In this document: piece after piece, positions 47,073 to 56,310 of the stretch
Layout: each line of letters starts with the position of its first letter
Numbering within the stretch: position 1 is the first letter of the stretch
NCBI GenBank assembly: GCA_036250225.1
Contig: JAPZLL010000003.1
Coordinates: forward strand, 744,001 to 808,000
DNA from: Cercophora sp. LCS_1
Lineage: Eukaryota > Ascomycota > Sordariomycetes > Sordariales > Lasiosphaeriaceae
Reading direction: 5' to 3'
Length of the DNA stretch: 64,000 nt
The notes under the pieces: generated by a model
The model's database searches: none
Seen by the model: only the letters and a program-made list of their open reading frames with translations
Told to the model about the DNA's origin: nothing
Program-made: the position numbers and the translations under genes

Positions 47073-50000
47073 ATGGCGTCCCTCCCTGAACACTGGGAAT
47101 CCGACTATGACGGGAGTCGCTGGTTCTTTCGTTACAAACCCACTGGGATCATCCAGTACACCTTCCCGAAGCCTGGCGACGAGTTCCCCGAGCATATCGA
47201 TGCCACTGCCGGGCCACTCGATCTCCCGCCCGAAGAGAAGCTGGTCAGTCAGCAGCAGGTTAAACGAAGAAGCACAACAGACGGTCAACCCGTCCAGCCG
47301 CTTGTAAATAAGGAGACAGACCAGGTCGTATCGGCGACACTGGCCAAAGGAGAGGGTGTTGGCTTCTGGTTTCAACCAGATTACATGTACCTCGGTCCGG
47401 GTTCGTACGATATCAGTCCCGTGAATGAACACGACGAGGAGCAAGAATTGGCATTTGCTCGTGGGGAGTCCGAAAAGAGAAACTTTGATCAGGGCGCGCC
47501 ACAGTCAGCTGCCGGAGCGCCGTTGGGTCAGAGTATTCAACTTGCGGCACCACCTGGTAATCTCGCTGAGCTGCCAACGGAGTCAACCGCCCAGTGCTTG
47601 GAAGAGCTTCACCCGCCACCGGTTGAGCTGCCAGATCATCGAGTTATGGTTGACGATCCCAACCCATTGGCTTATGCAAATGCATTCGACATAGCCCCGG
47701 TTGAGCTCCCCACCGAATCTCAACCCGCAGATTATTACCGGTCTGCGCCGCAGACCGCCCAGCAGGTATCTTCCAGCGGCGCAGAAGACTGGTATCGGAC
47801 ACACTCTCAGGACACTCATGCTACCGCTGGGCAATGGGAACAGCCTGTCGTCCAATCATCAACGCCCGGCTCGTATATTGGTGCTCCAGGGAAGCCTCCG
47901 GTACAATACCAGCCCTACAACCCGACACAACGTGTCGCCTCAGAAGGCCATTTTAGCCAGCACTCTCCAGCGGCCAGCTACTCGGGGCAAATTGAACCAC
48001 CATCTTCCATCGAGAAGGGCAATGCCTCCGAGAGGATACCAGTACGCTCAGCTCATTCGAACTTTCCTTCGGTCCTGAGACCACCACAACCCCCAGGCAA
48101 CGCCGATACCTCTCGGCAATTTGGCAACCCGGCGTACTGGGCGCAGAGACAGAGCATTTCTGGTCCAATAACTCAGCAACAGGGGTGGGCTCAAGATTCC
48201 AACCTGGCAGGGAGAGTCCCTTCCGTCCTTCAACCGGCTCGCGGTCGACCGATCATCGCGCCTGACAACTCCGAGGCAAACAGACGGGTTTCTCCACCTA
48301 AAATATTCCAGCCTTATAAACCCTATCAACTATTGCACCAAAATGTCACGAAGATCTCCTCGGCGGAGAACCAGCAGCCTTATAGACCAGCATCGGCAGC
48401 CCCGGCTTTGCAACATCCTACTTCACAGCAACCGAGCCCGGCGGACGTTAGACCTGCAGCAACAAGAACGAACACGCTTCCGAACCATATGCCCTCGGTA
48501 CCATTCATGGGAATGGGATCCCAAGCGACCGCTTCCGATCCACTAGTCGCTACAACATCAAAGCTTCCTGCTCAGGATAGATCTAGTCCTAGGGACCCGG
48601 CCCCGTTGACGGGGCAGGTTGATTTGTCTGCCTACATCAGTTGCTCATATCAGGGGTTATCAAATTCTTCCGACTTCCCAGCACCCCTGAGGGTGGTTCG
48701 CCCAGTCTCAGAAATGGATGCTACCGCTTCTGTTGTGTCGAATTCAACCACACCAGTGCAGAAGACCACTGTGGGGCCTTCAGGCGAGTCTGCAACGACG
48801 ACAACCACACCGTCGTTTAACAGAGACTCTACAGCCACACCTACTCATACAGTTGCTCAACCCGAACGCAAGGATGCGACCAACCAACCAAGATCAGAGA
48901 GTCCTTCGAGCACAAGTTTGGCTAATCAGCCTACCGTTTCTGCGGGGATGCCTGCGCCGAGTCTCGTAACTCTAGCTGCACAGCTGAGGTCTCCAGTAGA
49001 AAGACCGTCAACTTCATTCAGTGTTGTATCGGATTTCAGTATCGTGTCCGAGCCGCTTCCCACTAGCGCTTCTGTTTCCAGAGACACATCTCACAGTTCC
49101 AGGCACGCTTCTGCTCCAAGCACCTCCGAAACCTTGGGTGGTTCAGTTCACAGTGCCTCAGGGGATGAACGATCCCCGCCTTCCACATTCGCCGACCCGC
49201 ACGCCTTGAAGTATCCTGCAAGTTCGATGACATTGGGCGTGTCGGATTCCCAGCCCGGGGCTTCTGCGTTCGAGCTTGACGGACCTCTCGTAACCTCAGC
49301 TCATCGGGCCTCGGTGAGCAGCAACCGCGAGAATAAACTCCCGGATTCAACAACACCCCCTCGTCACCAGATTGGCCCACCATCCAATATTCACGGCAGA
49401 AGCCCGCGTGCTCAGACTTCCTCACCATCACCTCAACGGGTCGCGGACACAAGGACGCCGCCACATTCACGGAGGCAATCGCAGGGCAGCGCCCACTCCG
49501 CCTCTAGTCAACACCAAGCTTCTGTTATGCATGCGAGACAATCCACGGCAAATTCGTCTCATCACACCTCACCAGCGCATAGCCGGCCCCATTCGGTTGC
49601 ATACGGACAAATCTCACCTTCCCAGGCGCAGGAGTCACAGCGACTACACTATCAGCGTCGAATGTCCGAAGCCCAGGGCCGGAACGTCATGGATCCGGCA
49701 ACTGTCACTCAAATTCCAGCTTCAAGTCCTCCGTCACTCCCACCGAAAGAGCCGTTAGACTCACATCGCCAGCCAGTTACTGCTGGCCCACAAACTCAAC
49801 CAAGTGTGATTCATCCAACCCAGGCGGTGTCGCCACCCGCTGGGTCAAATCTGTCACTTGGGACCCCGTTAAACCAAGAGGGGACTATCCCAGCCCAGGC
49901 CGCTCCTCAGGAAAAGACAAAACCCACGGTCCCGGGAGTCGCCCCGGCTGCACCCCACGCCCCTATTCAAGGACAGCCGACCAAACCTCAGACAGCTCAT

Positions 50001-51212
50001 CAATACCCTCCCGGCACCTACTTTATGCCTGTTCAAGGTCGGGGACACACACCGGTGATGCTGGCTCGGGACCCTCGATTTCCCCAACAGCCAATGATGG
50101 CATATCAATGGCACCCCCAAATGGGGATGCAGTTACCGATGGGAGCCCAGCAGTATCCTCAGATGGCAGGGCGGCCTGTGTTGATGGCTCAGCAAGGAGG
50201 TCAACAAGGGGCCACGCAGCCGGTGCTGTCAATCAGGCCTGCGCCCCAAAGCTCCGAGAAGCAACAGGATTCGCCCGCCAAAGACAAGTCAAGCTGGTTC
50301 GGCGGGCTTCTCAAAAGCGGGAATGGGAAGAAGGCCGATGAGAACAGCCAGAATGCATCGCCAGTGGAAAGTGACCCAGCTCGGAGAAATAAATTGCAGA
50401 AGTCTAACATTCCGACAAACACCCAACCGACGCAACCGGTTGCTCAAAACTTGCACCGTCCCACTCAGATCCCAATGCTTGCGACCATTCAACCAAATAT
50501 CCCAGCAAATATGGTGCAACCTCATCTGCAACCTTCCGCGGGCACTCGGCCACCACAAGTCCCGCAAGTGCCCAGCGGCCACCAATCTGTTCAGCAGAGA
50601 CCTGTCCATCATCAACAACATCAGAGCTGGGGACATCAGAATCAGAACAATGCCCCTGTCCAGAAGCCCACTGCCCTCCCACAGGCTCCTTCAATCTACC
50701 AGCAACCCCAGGTACCGAGTCCATATACACAGGTTCAGGGTGTCCAAGCTGCAGGCCCCCGAGTCACACCTGTCAATGGACAAGCGATTCAAAGCATGCA
50801 AGGGCCACACCCACAATCACATACGCAAGTTCGTCAGCAACAAGGCTGGAACCCGTTATCGGGATACCAGCCGACTCAGTCGCCAATTACCTCCCCTCCA
50901 CCGAGAAGTGGGCAATATCCTCAAACACAAAACGTTCAGCAAGCTATGCAGCCGCAACCTTTGATCTCGACTGCTCAGCATCAGATTCAAGGGCAACCTG
51001 CGAGCCAACCACCAGTGACTCTCAATGCGGGGGTGTCGCGACCACAATCTCAGATACAGCATTCTCGTAAAAATACAATGGACGCCCCACTCAGCCCTGG
51101 GCGAGCAGGCGCCAGTAACGGCAACAAAGCAACCCCCAAATCTACAGGAGGGTGGGGAAACACTTCTGGCTATGATGGATCTGGATGGGGAGATGATGAT
51201 GAAGATTATTGA
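47073..51212 (+). CDS. Very large disordered WW-domain-like protein
   Basis: An intronless frame of 1379 aa. The N-terminus is WW-like: LPEHWESDYDGSRWFFRYKPTG with the two spaced Trp and YTFPKPGDEFP at its end (residues 4-38), followed by a conserved GVGFWFQPDYMYLGPGSYD segment near residue 95. Everything after about residue 140 is low complexity, rich in Gln, Pro, Ser and Ala, with prion-like Q/P blocks near the end and the tail GWGNTSGYDGSGWGDDDEDY. WW domains bind Pro-rich peptides, so a scaffold role is plausible but not shown. The start ATG is the first of the frame, 27 bp after the in-frame stop region. Conserved in related fungi as far as the N-terminal pattern suggests; no catalytic domain present. 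Confidence 0.82.
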   Translation: MASLPEHWESDYDGSRWFFRYKPTGIIQYTFPKPGDEFPEHIDATAGPLDLPPEEKLVSQQQVKRRSTTDGQPVQPLVNKETDQVVSATLAKGEGVGFWFQPDYMYLGPGSYDISPVNEHDEEQELAFARGESEKRNFDQGAPQSAAGAPLGQSIQLAAPPGNLAELPTESTAQCLEELHPPPVELPDHRVMVDDPNPLAYANAFDIAPVELPTESQPADYYRSAPQTAQQVSSSGAEDWYRTHSQDTHATAGQWEQPVVQSSTPGSYIGAPGKPPVQYQPYNPTQRVASEGHFSQHSPAASYSGQIEPPSSIEKGNASERIPVRSAHSNFPSVLRPPQPPGNADTSRQFGNPAYWAQRQSISGPITQQQGWAQDSNLAGRVPSVLQPARGRPIIAPDNSEANRRVSPPKIFQPYKPYQLLHQNVTKISSAENQQPYRPASAAPALQHPTSQQPSPADVRPAATRTNTLPNHMPSVPFMGMGSQATASDPLVATTSKLPAQDRSSPRDPAPLTGQVDLSAYISCSYQGLSNSSDFPAPLRVVRPVSEMDATASVVSNSTTPVQKTTVGPSGESATTTTTPSFNRDSTATPTHTVAQPERKDATNQPRSESPSSTSLANQPTVSAGMPAPSLVTLAAQLRSPVERPSTSFSVVSDFSIVSEPLPTSASVSRDTSHSSRHASAPSTSETLGGSVHSASGDERSPPSTFADPHALKYPASSMTLGVSDSQPGASAFELDGPLVTSAHRASVSSNRENKLPDSTTPPRHQIGPPSNIHGRSPRAQTSSPSPQRVADTRTPPHSRRQSQGSAHSASSQHQASVMHARQSTANSSHHTSPAHSRPHSVAYGQISPSQAQESQRLHYQRRMSEAQGRNVMDPATVTQIPASSPPSLPPKEPLDSHRQPVTAGPQTQPSVIHPTQAVSPPAGSNLSLGTPLNQEGTIPAQAAPQEKTKPTVPGVAPAAPHAPIQGQPTKPQTAHQYPPGTYFMPVQGRGHTPVMLARDPRFPQQPMMAYQWHPQMGMQLPMGAQQYPQMAGRPVLMAQQGGQQGATQPVLSIRPAPQSSEKQQDSPAKDKSSWFGGLLKSGNGKKADENSQNASPVESDPARRNKLQKSNIPTNTQPTQPVAQNLHRPTQIPMLATIQPNIPANMVQPHLQPSAGTRPPQVPQVPSGHQSVQQRPVHHQQHQSWGHQNQNNAPVQKPTALPQAPSIYQQPQVPSPYTQVQGVQAAGPRVTPVNGQAIQSMQGPHPQSHTQVRQQQGWNPLSGYQPTQSPITSPPPRSGQYPQTQNVQQAMQPQPLISTAQHQIQGQPASQPPVTLNAGVSRPQSQIQHSRKNTMDAPLSPGRAGASNGNKATPKSTGGWGNTSGYDGSGWGDDDEDY

Positions 51213-51359
51213 TTCGGGCTCAATCTAGCGCCACATTATTGGTATCTGAACATTTCTGCCAATTTGTTTTTATATTTATATACCCACGTGCCTCACTCGT
51301 TCAGGCATGGCTTAGCAGATAACATCTTGTTGAAAATATACACAACCCGATCTTGGGTA

Positions 51360-51980
51360 CTACCTCTTGAATAACCTCCCCGCCCTCCCCAGAACCCCCG
51401 CAAACCATGGCGTCGCCCAAACACTCCCAATAATCCTCACAGGTAACAAAGCCTTGGTAACCCCATACGCCAACGCCACCTCCATAACAACTCGATACCG
51501 CCCATCCCCGCCCTCCCACCTCGCAACTGCCTCCCCTTCCCCTTGCACCTCGTCTCCCTCTCCCTCACCGTCCTCTTCATTCCCAAATCCGAACCACCCC
51601 TTTTTGCGAAAATACCGCTCATACCGCCTCGCGCCCTCGTCGACGTACGTGCCCCACCGATCCATGACGCTTGATAGTGGTACGAGCTCGGTATAGTGGA
51701 ATATGCTGAATAGGCCGAGGAGGGGGATTATGGCTGTGAGTTCGTGGAGGATGAGGAATGCAATGACATGAGATAAAGGTGCGGATCGGAGACGGCGGGT
51801 GTATTTTTGGAGGGAGGGGGGGAGGCGGGAGAGGATTTGAGTGACGCGTGTGGATGGGGATTTGGTGCTTTGGCGACGGGACCATTGCATTTTTGGCCAT
51901 TGTGAGCGTTGTATTTGTGTGCGGTTGGTAAGTTTGCGGAAGAGATTTGGTGGTCGTTGGATGGGGCGGAGTGGGCGCAT
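51360..51980 (-). CDS. Mitochondrial inner-membrane protein, Mrx11/FAM210-like
   Basis: 206 aa from the first in-frame ATG at 51980; the frame is open 55 codons further upstream but has no ATG. The N-terminus is strongly basic with no acid (RPLRPIQRPPNLFRKLTNR), as in a mitochondrial presequence. A membrane segment follows, SHVIAFLILHELTAIIPLLG (about residues 68-90), then FHYTELVP. A second conserved stretch, ALAYGVTKALLPVRIIG, lies near the C-terminus. This pattern recalls the yeast MIOREX component Mrx11 and the DUF1279/FAM210 family. A Gly/Glu-rich low-complexity insert separates the two parts. Assignment is by eye; function in yeast is poorly known. It converges with the WW-protein gene with 147 bp between. 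Confidence 0.6.
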   Translation of the reverse strand: MRPLRPIQRPPNLFRKLTNRTQIQRSQWPKMQWSRRQSTKSPSTRVTQILSRLPPSLQKYTRRLRSAPLSHVIAFLILHELTAIIPLLGLFSIFHYTELVPLSSVMDRWGTYVDEGARRYERYFRKKGWFGFGNEEDGEGEGDEVQGEGEAVARWEGGDGRYRVVMEVALAYGVTKALLPVRIIGSVWATPWFAGVLGRAGRLFKR

Positions 51981-52339
51981 TTTGGGGCTGGTGGTGGTGG
52001 TTGTGGTGGTGGTGTAAGAACGCGGCGAGTGGTGAGAGTTGGTGATGAGTGCGGTGTTGAATGGATTGGTGTTGAGGTGGAAGATGTCTGTTATCGATAA
52101 GGTTGGGACCTGTATTTTACATAAAATTATTGTGTCAGTCGCCAAAATATTGCACTTTTCTGTACGTGGATGGCGACCTCCCAGCCCTCACAAGACCGGC
52201 ATAGGGAGAAAGTCCGACTTGTTCGCTTCAACATCACATTCGCAGATAACAACCAGAATGAGTGTCATTCATTGCTACATAAAAACTAGCAACACCAATA
52301 ACTACCTAACCAACCTGAAAGAACTCCCAACCCCATCGC
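51981..52339. other. Intergenic, Mrx11-like promoter
   Basis: 359 bp between two minus-strand genes. The Mrx11-like frame continues to 52145 without an ATG, with a poly-Thr run; this may be 5' UTR. Confidence 0.5.
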
Positions 52340-53101
52340 TTACCACTGATCAGGATCCGCGTCGGCAAACACAGTCCCAAACGCAATCTCGTCAAACCAA
52401 ATCTGCTTAAACGTCTGGCTGCCCGGCACGTAATTCCCATTGTTCCACGTATTGGCGTACAGCCCGACCCGAAACTGGAACGGATTGTTCTCATTCACCG
52501 TCGTCGGCGTGTCGTCCTCCTCGTACACCTTGACGCCGTCATACCACAACTTCAAGTATCCAGCATTGGTCGTCTGCCAGTTCGCCTGGATGACAATCTT
52601 GTGCCACACACCAGCCGTCACGGTGGCAAGCGGGTTGCTCGTAACGGTGGTGGGGCTACAGATGGATCCGTACTTGTAGCGCGTGTACAGCTGGTTGCCC
52701 CGGATCCAAACCATGGTGGTCGGCGCCCAGGCGTCGCACGAGCCGGGGAACTGGGCGATGAACTGGGCAATGTTGAAGCCTTGGTTGGGCGTGAACTCCC
52801 AGTTTTCGGACAGGCGGAACCAGAAGCCGTAGAAGCGCATCTGGCCTTGGACGTAGGCGTTGTACGCGTGGACTTCCGAGTGGTAGAGGCCCGTGTAGCC
52901 GGGGACGTAGGTCTGGGTCATCTTGAGGGCCGAAGGGCCCTCTTTGTAGACATTGGTGACTTGTTGGATCGTGCCGGAGGCTTCTGTCTGTGAGTTGGAC
53001 CATCCGCTTGTTGTGCCTGTGTTGCTGAAGAGCTGGACGGCGGAGGCGGCGAGCGGGAGCGCGAGCCCCGTGAGGGCGGAGAGGAGGGTGAGAGGCTTCA
53101 T
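52340..53101 (-). CDS. Secreted glucuronan lyase, polysaccharide lyase family 20
   Basis: An intronless frame of 253 aa with a signal peptide (LLSALTGLALPLAASAV). PL20 enzymes cut beta-1,4-glucuronan by beta-elimination. Beta-jelly-roll features of the family are visible: SALKMTQTYVPGYTGLYHSEV, FYGFWFRLSENWEF, GFNIAQFIAQFPG, a TMVWIRGNQLYTR strand, VWHKIVIQANW and FQFRVGLYANTW, ending IWFDEIAFG. Length agrees with fungal glucuronan lyases (about 250 aa). A TATAAAA element lies 68 bp before the start codon. It is one of several secreted enzymes in this part of the window, but the neighbours are not carbohydrate-utilisation partners. Catalytic residues were not assigned individually. Confidence 0.85.
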   Translation of the reverse strand: MKPLTLLSALTGLALPLAASAVQLFSNTGTTSGWSNSQTEASGTIQQVTNVYKEGPSALKMTQTYVPGYTGLYHSEVHAYNAYVQGQMRFYGFWFRLSENWEFTPNQGFNIAQFIAQFPGSCDAWAPTTMVWIRGNQLYTRYKYGSICSPTTVTSNPLATVTAGVWHKIVIQANWQTTNAGYLKLWYDGVKVYEEDDTPTTVNENNPFQFRVGLYANTWNNGNYVPGSQTFKQIWFDEIAFGTVFADADPDQW

Positions 53102-54175
53102 TGTGGATGTTGGAGTGCTTGCTCACCTGTGCTTCTCAACGGCGGGGTTGGTTTCTCCATTGCGGAGGTTTTATACCTTTGCCTTTGCTGAACTCATCGT
53201 ATTTCAGCCCTAGACGCCGGTGCGTCCTAGCGATGTAGTATTAGGCCTCCCGCATCCGCTTGGGGTTACATCAATCAACGGGAACGACCAAGCCGGAGGC
53301 CTTTTATTGCCTCCTCCACCCCAAACATCTTGAAATAGTCGGGTGTTAGCGTCTGGGGGGCATGGGATAGAGCTCGCTACCCTGGATTTGTTTGTGTGTG
53401 GGTTGTTGCGGTGGTTGCAACAACGTTCGGGATGGTTCTTGGCGCATCTGAGCACCACACCTCCTCTGCACGGTGATGAGTAACGCCATAGCAATTATTG
53501 CGGCTGAAAACGATATTTTGGACGCTCTTGATTTCTAGAGAGAACCTGGCGCCTGGAGAATCGTCTAGCTCGGACTGGGACCTACAGTGGCGTTGGTCAG
53601 TTGTTGACGCCAATTCGCTCACTGAAACAATAGTTCGCGGTTACGTAAGCCCGTTGGACGCATGCATCCTGCCTGCAACCCCTACGGCGAGAAGGTATCG
53701 GCATGCTGCATGAAATCATAGCCTCTTCTCAGTGTAGAGGTTCGAGGGTTAGCAAGTCATACCTCCTTCAGGTCGCTCAAGCCGTGAGAGGGACTGGTTG
53801 CAAGGACGACCGACTGCCAGTTTGGAGGTAAGGAACGATGACAGAGAATAATCACAGGTCTGAGAATCACAGGGATGGGAGCTTTAGGCGAAGTACTCCG
53901 AACTCAGGTTGACCCAAGGGAAAGTGAAACCGTCATTTTAGCAAAAAGAAAATGGAGAATGCCGACTGCAGCTTGAAGTACAGCAATCTTAGAGTTCGGT
54001 ACAACGAGAAGTGAGAGAGTGATCAGTCTGAGGCGCTTCTGAGTTCACAGTGCACAGATCTCTCCAATTACCGACAAATTAATCATACCTCCGCTCCCTC
54101 ATCGTCTCGTGAACCTCAACCTCCCTCCTTCACAAGCGTCAGCACAGCCCACTCCCATCCCAACAGGAATCAAAC
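53102..54175. other. Promoter region of the PL20 gene
   Basis: 1.07 kb between PL20 and cipC, both on the minus strand. Besides the TATA element, GCGGGG at 53142-53147 and CTGGGG near 53354 fit the loose CreA consensus SYGGRG on the plus strand; this is only suggestive. No gene seen. Confidence 0.4.
53169..53175 (-). promoter_or_regulatory. TATA box of the PL20 gene
   Basis: TATAAAA on the minus strand, 68 bp upstream of the lyase ATG, inside a purine-rich surround. Position and orientation fit a core promoter element. Confidence 0.6.
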
Positions 54176-54577
54176 TCACGGGTTATAGTTATCGCGATCT
54201 CCATACTGTCGGTCGTACAGCTCCTCGGCTTGACGACGAGCATGATGCTTGGCCTTCTCACGGTCGACAAAGTCCAGACCCTTGGTCTCAAACAGCCGAT
54301 CGGCCTCAGCACCAGCCAGCGCAGCAAGTGCTTCCTTGGCAAAGCCGTGGCTGACCTCTTTACCCTCCTTTCGCTGCTTGGACTCCCAGAGGTGCATGGC
54401 CTCGAAGGCAGCGGCGCCTCCGACAACCTCGTGGGAGAGCTGGGCCTTGTGCTCCTCCGAGTAGTCGTCCTGGTAGACTTGGTCGCGCGCTGAGGCGGCT
54501 TCGTCTGTATTGCATTGTTAGAAACTATTGTGGTGGTATGGGGCATGTGTGTGCGAACCAAAATCGAAAAAACCCAT
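54176..54577 (-). CDS. cipC: CipC-like protein
   Basis: Two exons, 54559-54577 and 54176-54504, give 115 aa; the intron 54505-54558 has donor GTTCGC, branch TTCTAAC and acceptor ATACAG. Exon 1 codes only MGFFDF plus one base. The protein reads DEAASARDQVY, SHEVVGGAAAFEAMHLWE, HGFAKEALAALAGAEADRL, KGLDFVDREKAKHHARRQAEELYD and ends YGDRDNYNP, matching fungal CipC from end to end. The founder was found as a concanamycin-induced protein in Aspergillus nidulans; orthologues are often induced in hyphae and on hosts, but the molecular role is unknown. It is small, helical, without a signal peptide. A TATAAAT element lies about 110 bp upstream, in keeping with strong regulated expression. Confidence 0.92.
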
Positions 54578-55140
54578 AGTGTTTACTGTGATAAAGGGGT
54601 AGTTCGATACACAAAAGTCGATTGGCTGGGTGATATTCTGAAAATGACAAGAAAAGTCAACTGTGCTATTGGAAATCGTCTGCCCATTTATACCCGTGGG
54701 GAGCGGGCACCTGAATCACCTGACTGACATCAACGCGCGATCATCTACGCCCGTGGTATGGCCGTTCGGCGACGGCGGCTGCATCGGTTGGAGCTGATTC
54801 AGCACGGACTAGCTGGTTGGATGGTGGTGGAGCTCGGTGTGGCCTAACGTGCAAAAAAACAAGCGCAAGATACCGAGAAAATCCGGGTTTAAAATTTCTT
54901 TGTATGCACAATAACCCGAGATCCGAGGAGAAGGTGGGCTGTTCGTATGTACACAAGAGAAGTTCCTGTCTCTCAGAGGGATCTCAGGGGTCATCCTTGG
55001 TGGAGATGAGATCGCCCACAGGGCTGCAGGGCACCAAAAAGCCACCCGTTGCTTGGCGATGCTTGTTTTCCGTCCCGCCAAGACAGCGCCAATGGCACCC
55101 GATGCGCCCCCTTCCTCCACCCAAGCAGTCCGAGTCCGTC
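54578..55140. other. cipC promoter region
   Basis: 563 bp between cipC and the lectin-fold gene, both minus strand. Contains the TATA-like element listed separately. No gene seen. Confidence 0.5.
54686..54692 (-). promoter_or_regulatory. TATA-like element of cipC
   Basis: TATAAAT on the minus strand, about 110 bp upstream of the cipC ATG. Confidence 0.5.
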
Positions 55141-55722
55141 TTACGGAGTCGTCGTGACGTTGACGAGCGGCCAGTTGATTCCCTTGTCGGCAGCGCCTGT
55201 GTTGCCGAGACCCGCACAGGTGTAGAGACCAACAGGGTTGTTCTGCGTGGCTCTCATGTACTGGAGATCGATGCATTGCTCTGAGAAGTGTCAGTTTACA
55301 CTTGGAAGAATGGCGAAGCCGTTGGGACGCTGCTTACGGGGCGCAGGCGACAAGTCGAGGGCAATCCGGCCGTCAGCCTTGACCTCCCACTTTTGGCCGT
55401 CGGCAGTTTCCGAGCACTCTTGCAGCGCAATCGGGCCCATGTCCTTCCAGGCGGTTTTGGTGGCGCCCGCGTCCATGCAGAGCGTGGTGTCCACGAGCTG
55501 GACCCGGGTCTTGCCGTTCTGGAGCCACCACTGCTGCTCGGGCTTGCTGGTGAGCGTCTGCACAACCAGAGTGCTGCCGGCCTTGACGGGTGACTTTCCG
55601 ACAACGACAAACTTCTTGTCGACGTTGCTGGTGATGTACACCTTTCTGTACCCAGCGGGGGCTGTGACCTGGGCGAGGCCAGTTGCCGCGAGGGCGAACA
55701 CAACAAGCGAGGATCCCAACAT
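55141..55722 (-). CDS. Secreted protein with ricin-B-type beta-trefoil lectin fold
   Basis: Exons 55338-55722 and 55141-55280 encode 174 aa; the intron is 55281-55337 (GTAAGC to ACTTCTCAG). The N-terminus MLGSSLVVFALAATGLAQV is a signal peptide. The mature part is a single beta-trefoil with the repeated Q-x-W type positions (KPEQQWWLQ, DGQKWEV) and CMDAG and CIDL elements carrying paired Cys. This is only the carbohydrate-binding lectin fold; no enzymatic domain is present, so it is not a toxin by sequence. Likely role: binding sugars outside the cell. Exon 2, found from frame and splice signals, adds CIDLQYM and CAGLGNTG and completes the trefoil, ending VNVTTTP. The start at 55722 is chosen since the signal peptide begins there. 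Confidence 0.82.
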
Positions 55723-56310
55723 GTTGATTATTGGAGACAGCTGAAAATCGACAAGGAGCTCGGCATCACCAACCGGCAAGGCGCCAGACGGGAGAGGGAC
55801 GGGCCATTATGTACGCCGCCTGCAAATACCCTGGGATAACCCGAGTTCCTGAATCCTGGAGTGCAATTTGCCAATAATAGAGGCAGATCATGGCCTCGGA
55901 GTCAATTGTGCCAGGGCCAATCTGGCGATAGCGGCTTAGGTTATTAAAATCGGTGGAGGACGCAAAGAGGCGTCTGTTTGGGAGTCGGCAGATGTTTCCA
56001 GAAGAACGGATGCCAATGGTATGGCGAAGCTTGTTATTAGCTCCTCCGTGTAGATTCGTTGGCTAATTGGCCGTGATCAGGCTGGAGGGGATAATAAAGC
56101 GATGCACTTCATGTTCCGATTCATGCACATGGGGAGGAGAGTTGGGGTGGCAAGCAAAATGCGGGGGAGCTTGTAGTGGTGGGGGTGCCCCACTTGCGGT
56201 GCTTCAACATCGCCAAGCCCAATAATTTTTCTCCGACGGCAGCACAGTCACAAAGCTGGAACAACTGCTCGGTGTCGGAACCTACCAACGAAATCGAAGC
56301 GGCTACCGCG
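55723..56310. promoter_or_regulatory. Divergent intergenic region lectin/TRM61
   Basis: 588 bp between start codons. The TRM61 frame is open upstream to 56176 but lacks an ATG there. No clear promoter motif. Confidence 0.45.

Noticed and set aside
53735..53760. AGGTTCGAGGGTT string resembling a tRNA B box
   Set aside because: The CC of the B box is missing and no acceptor stem pairs.
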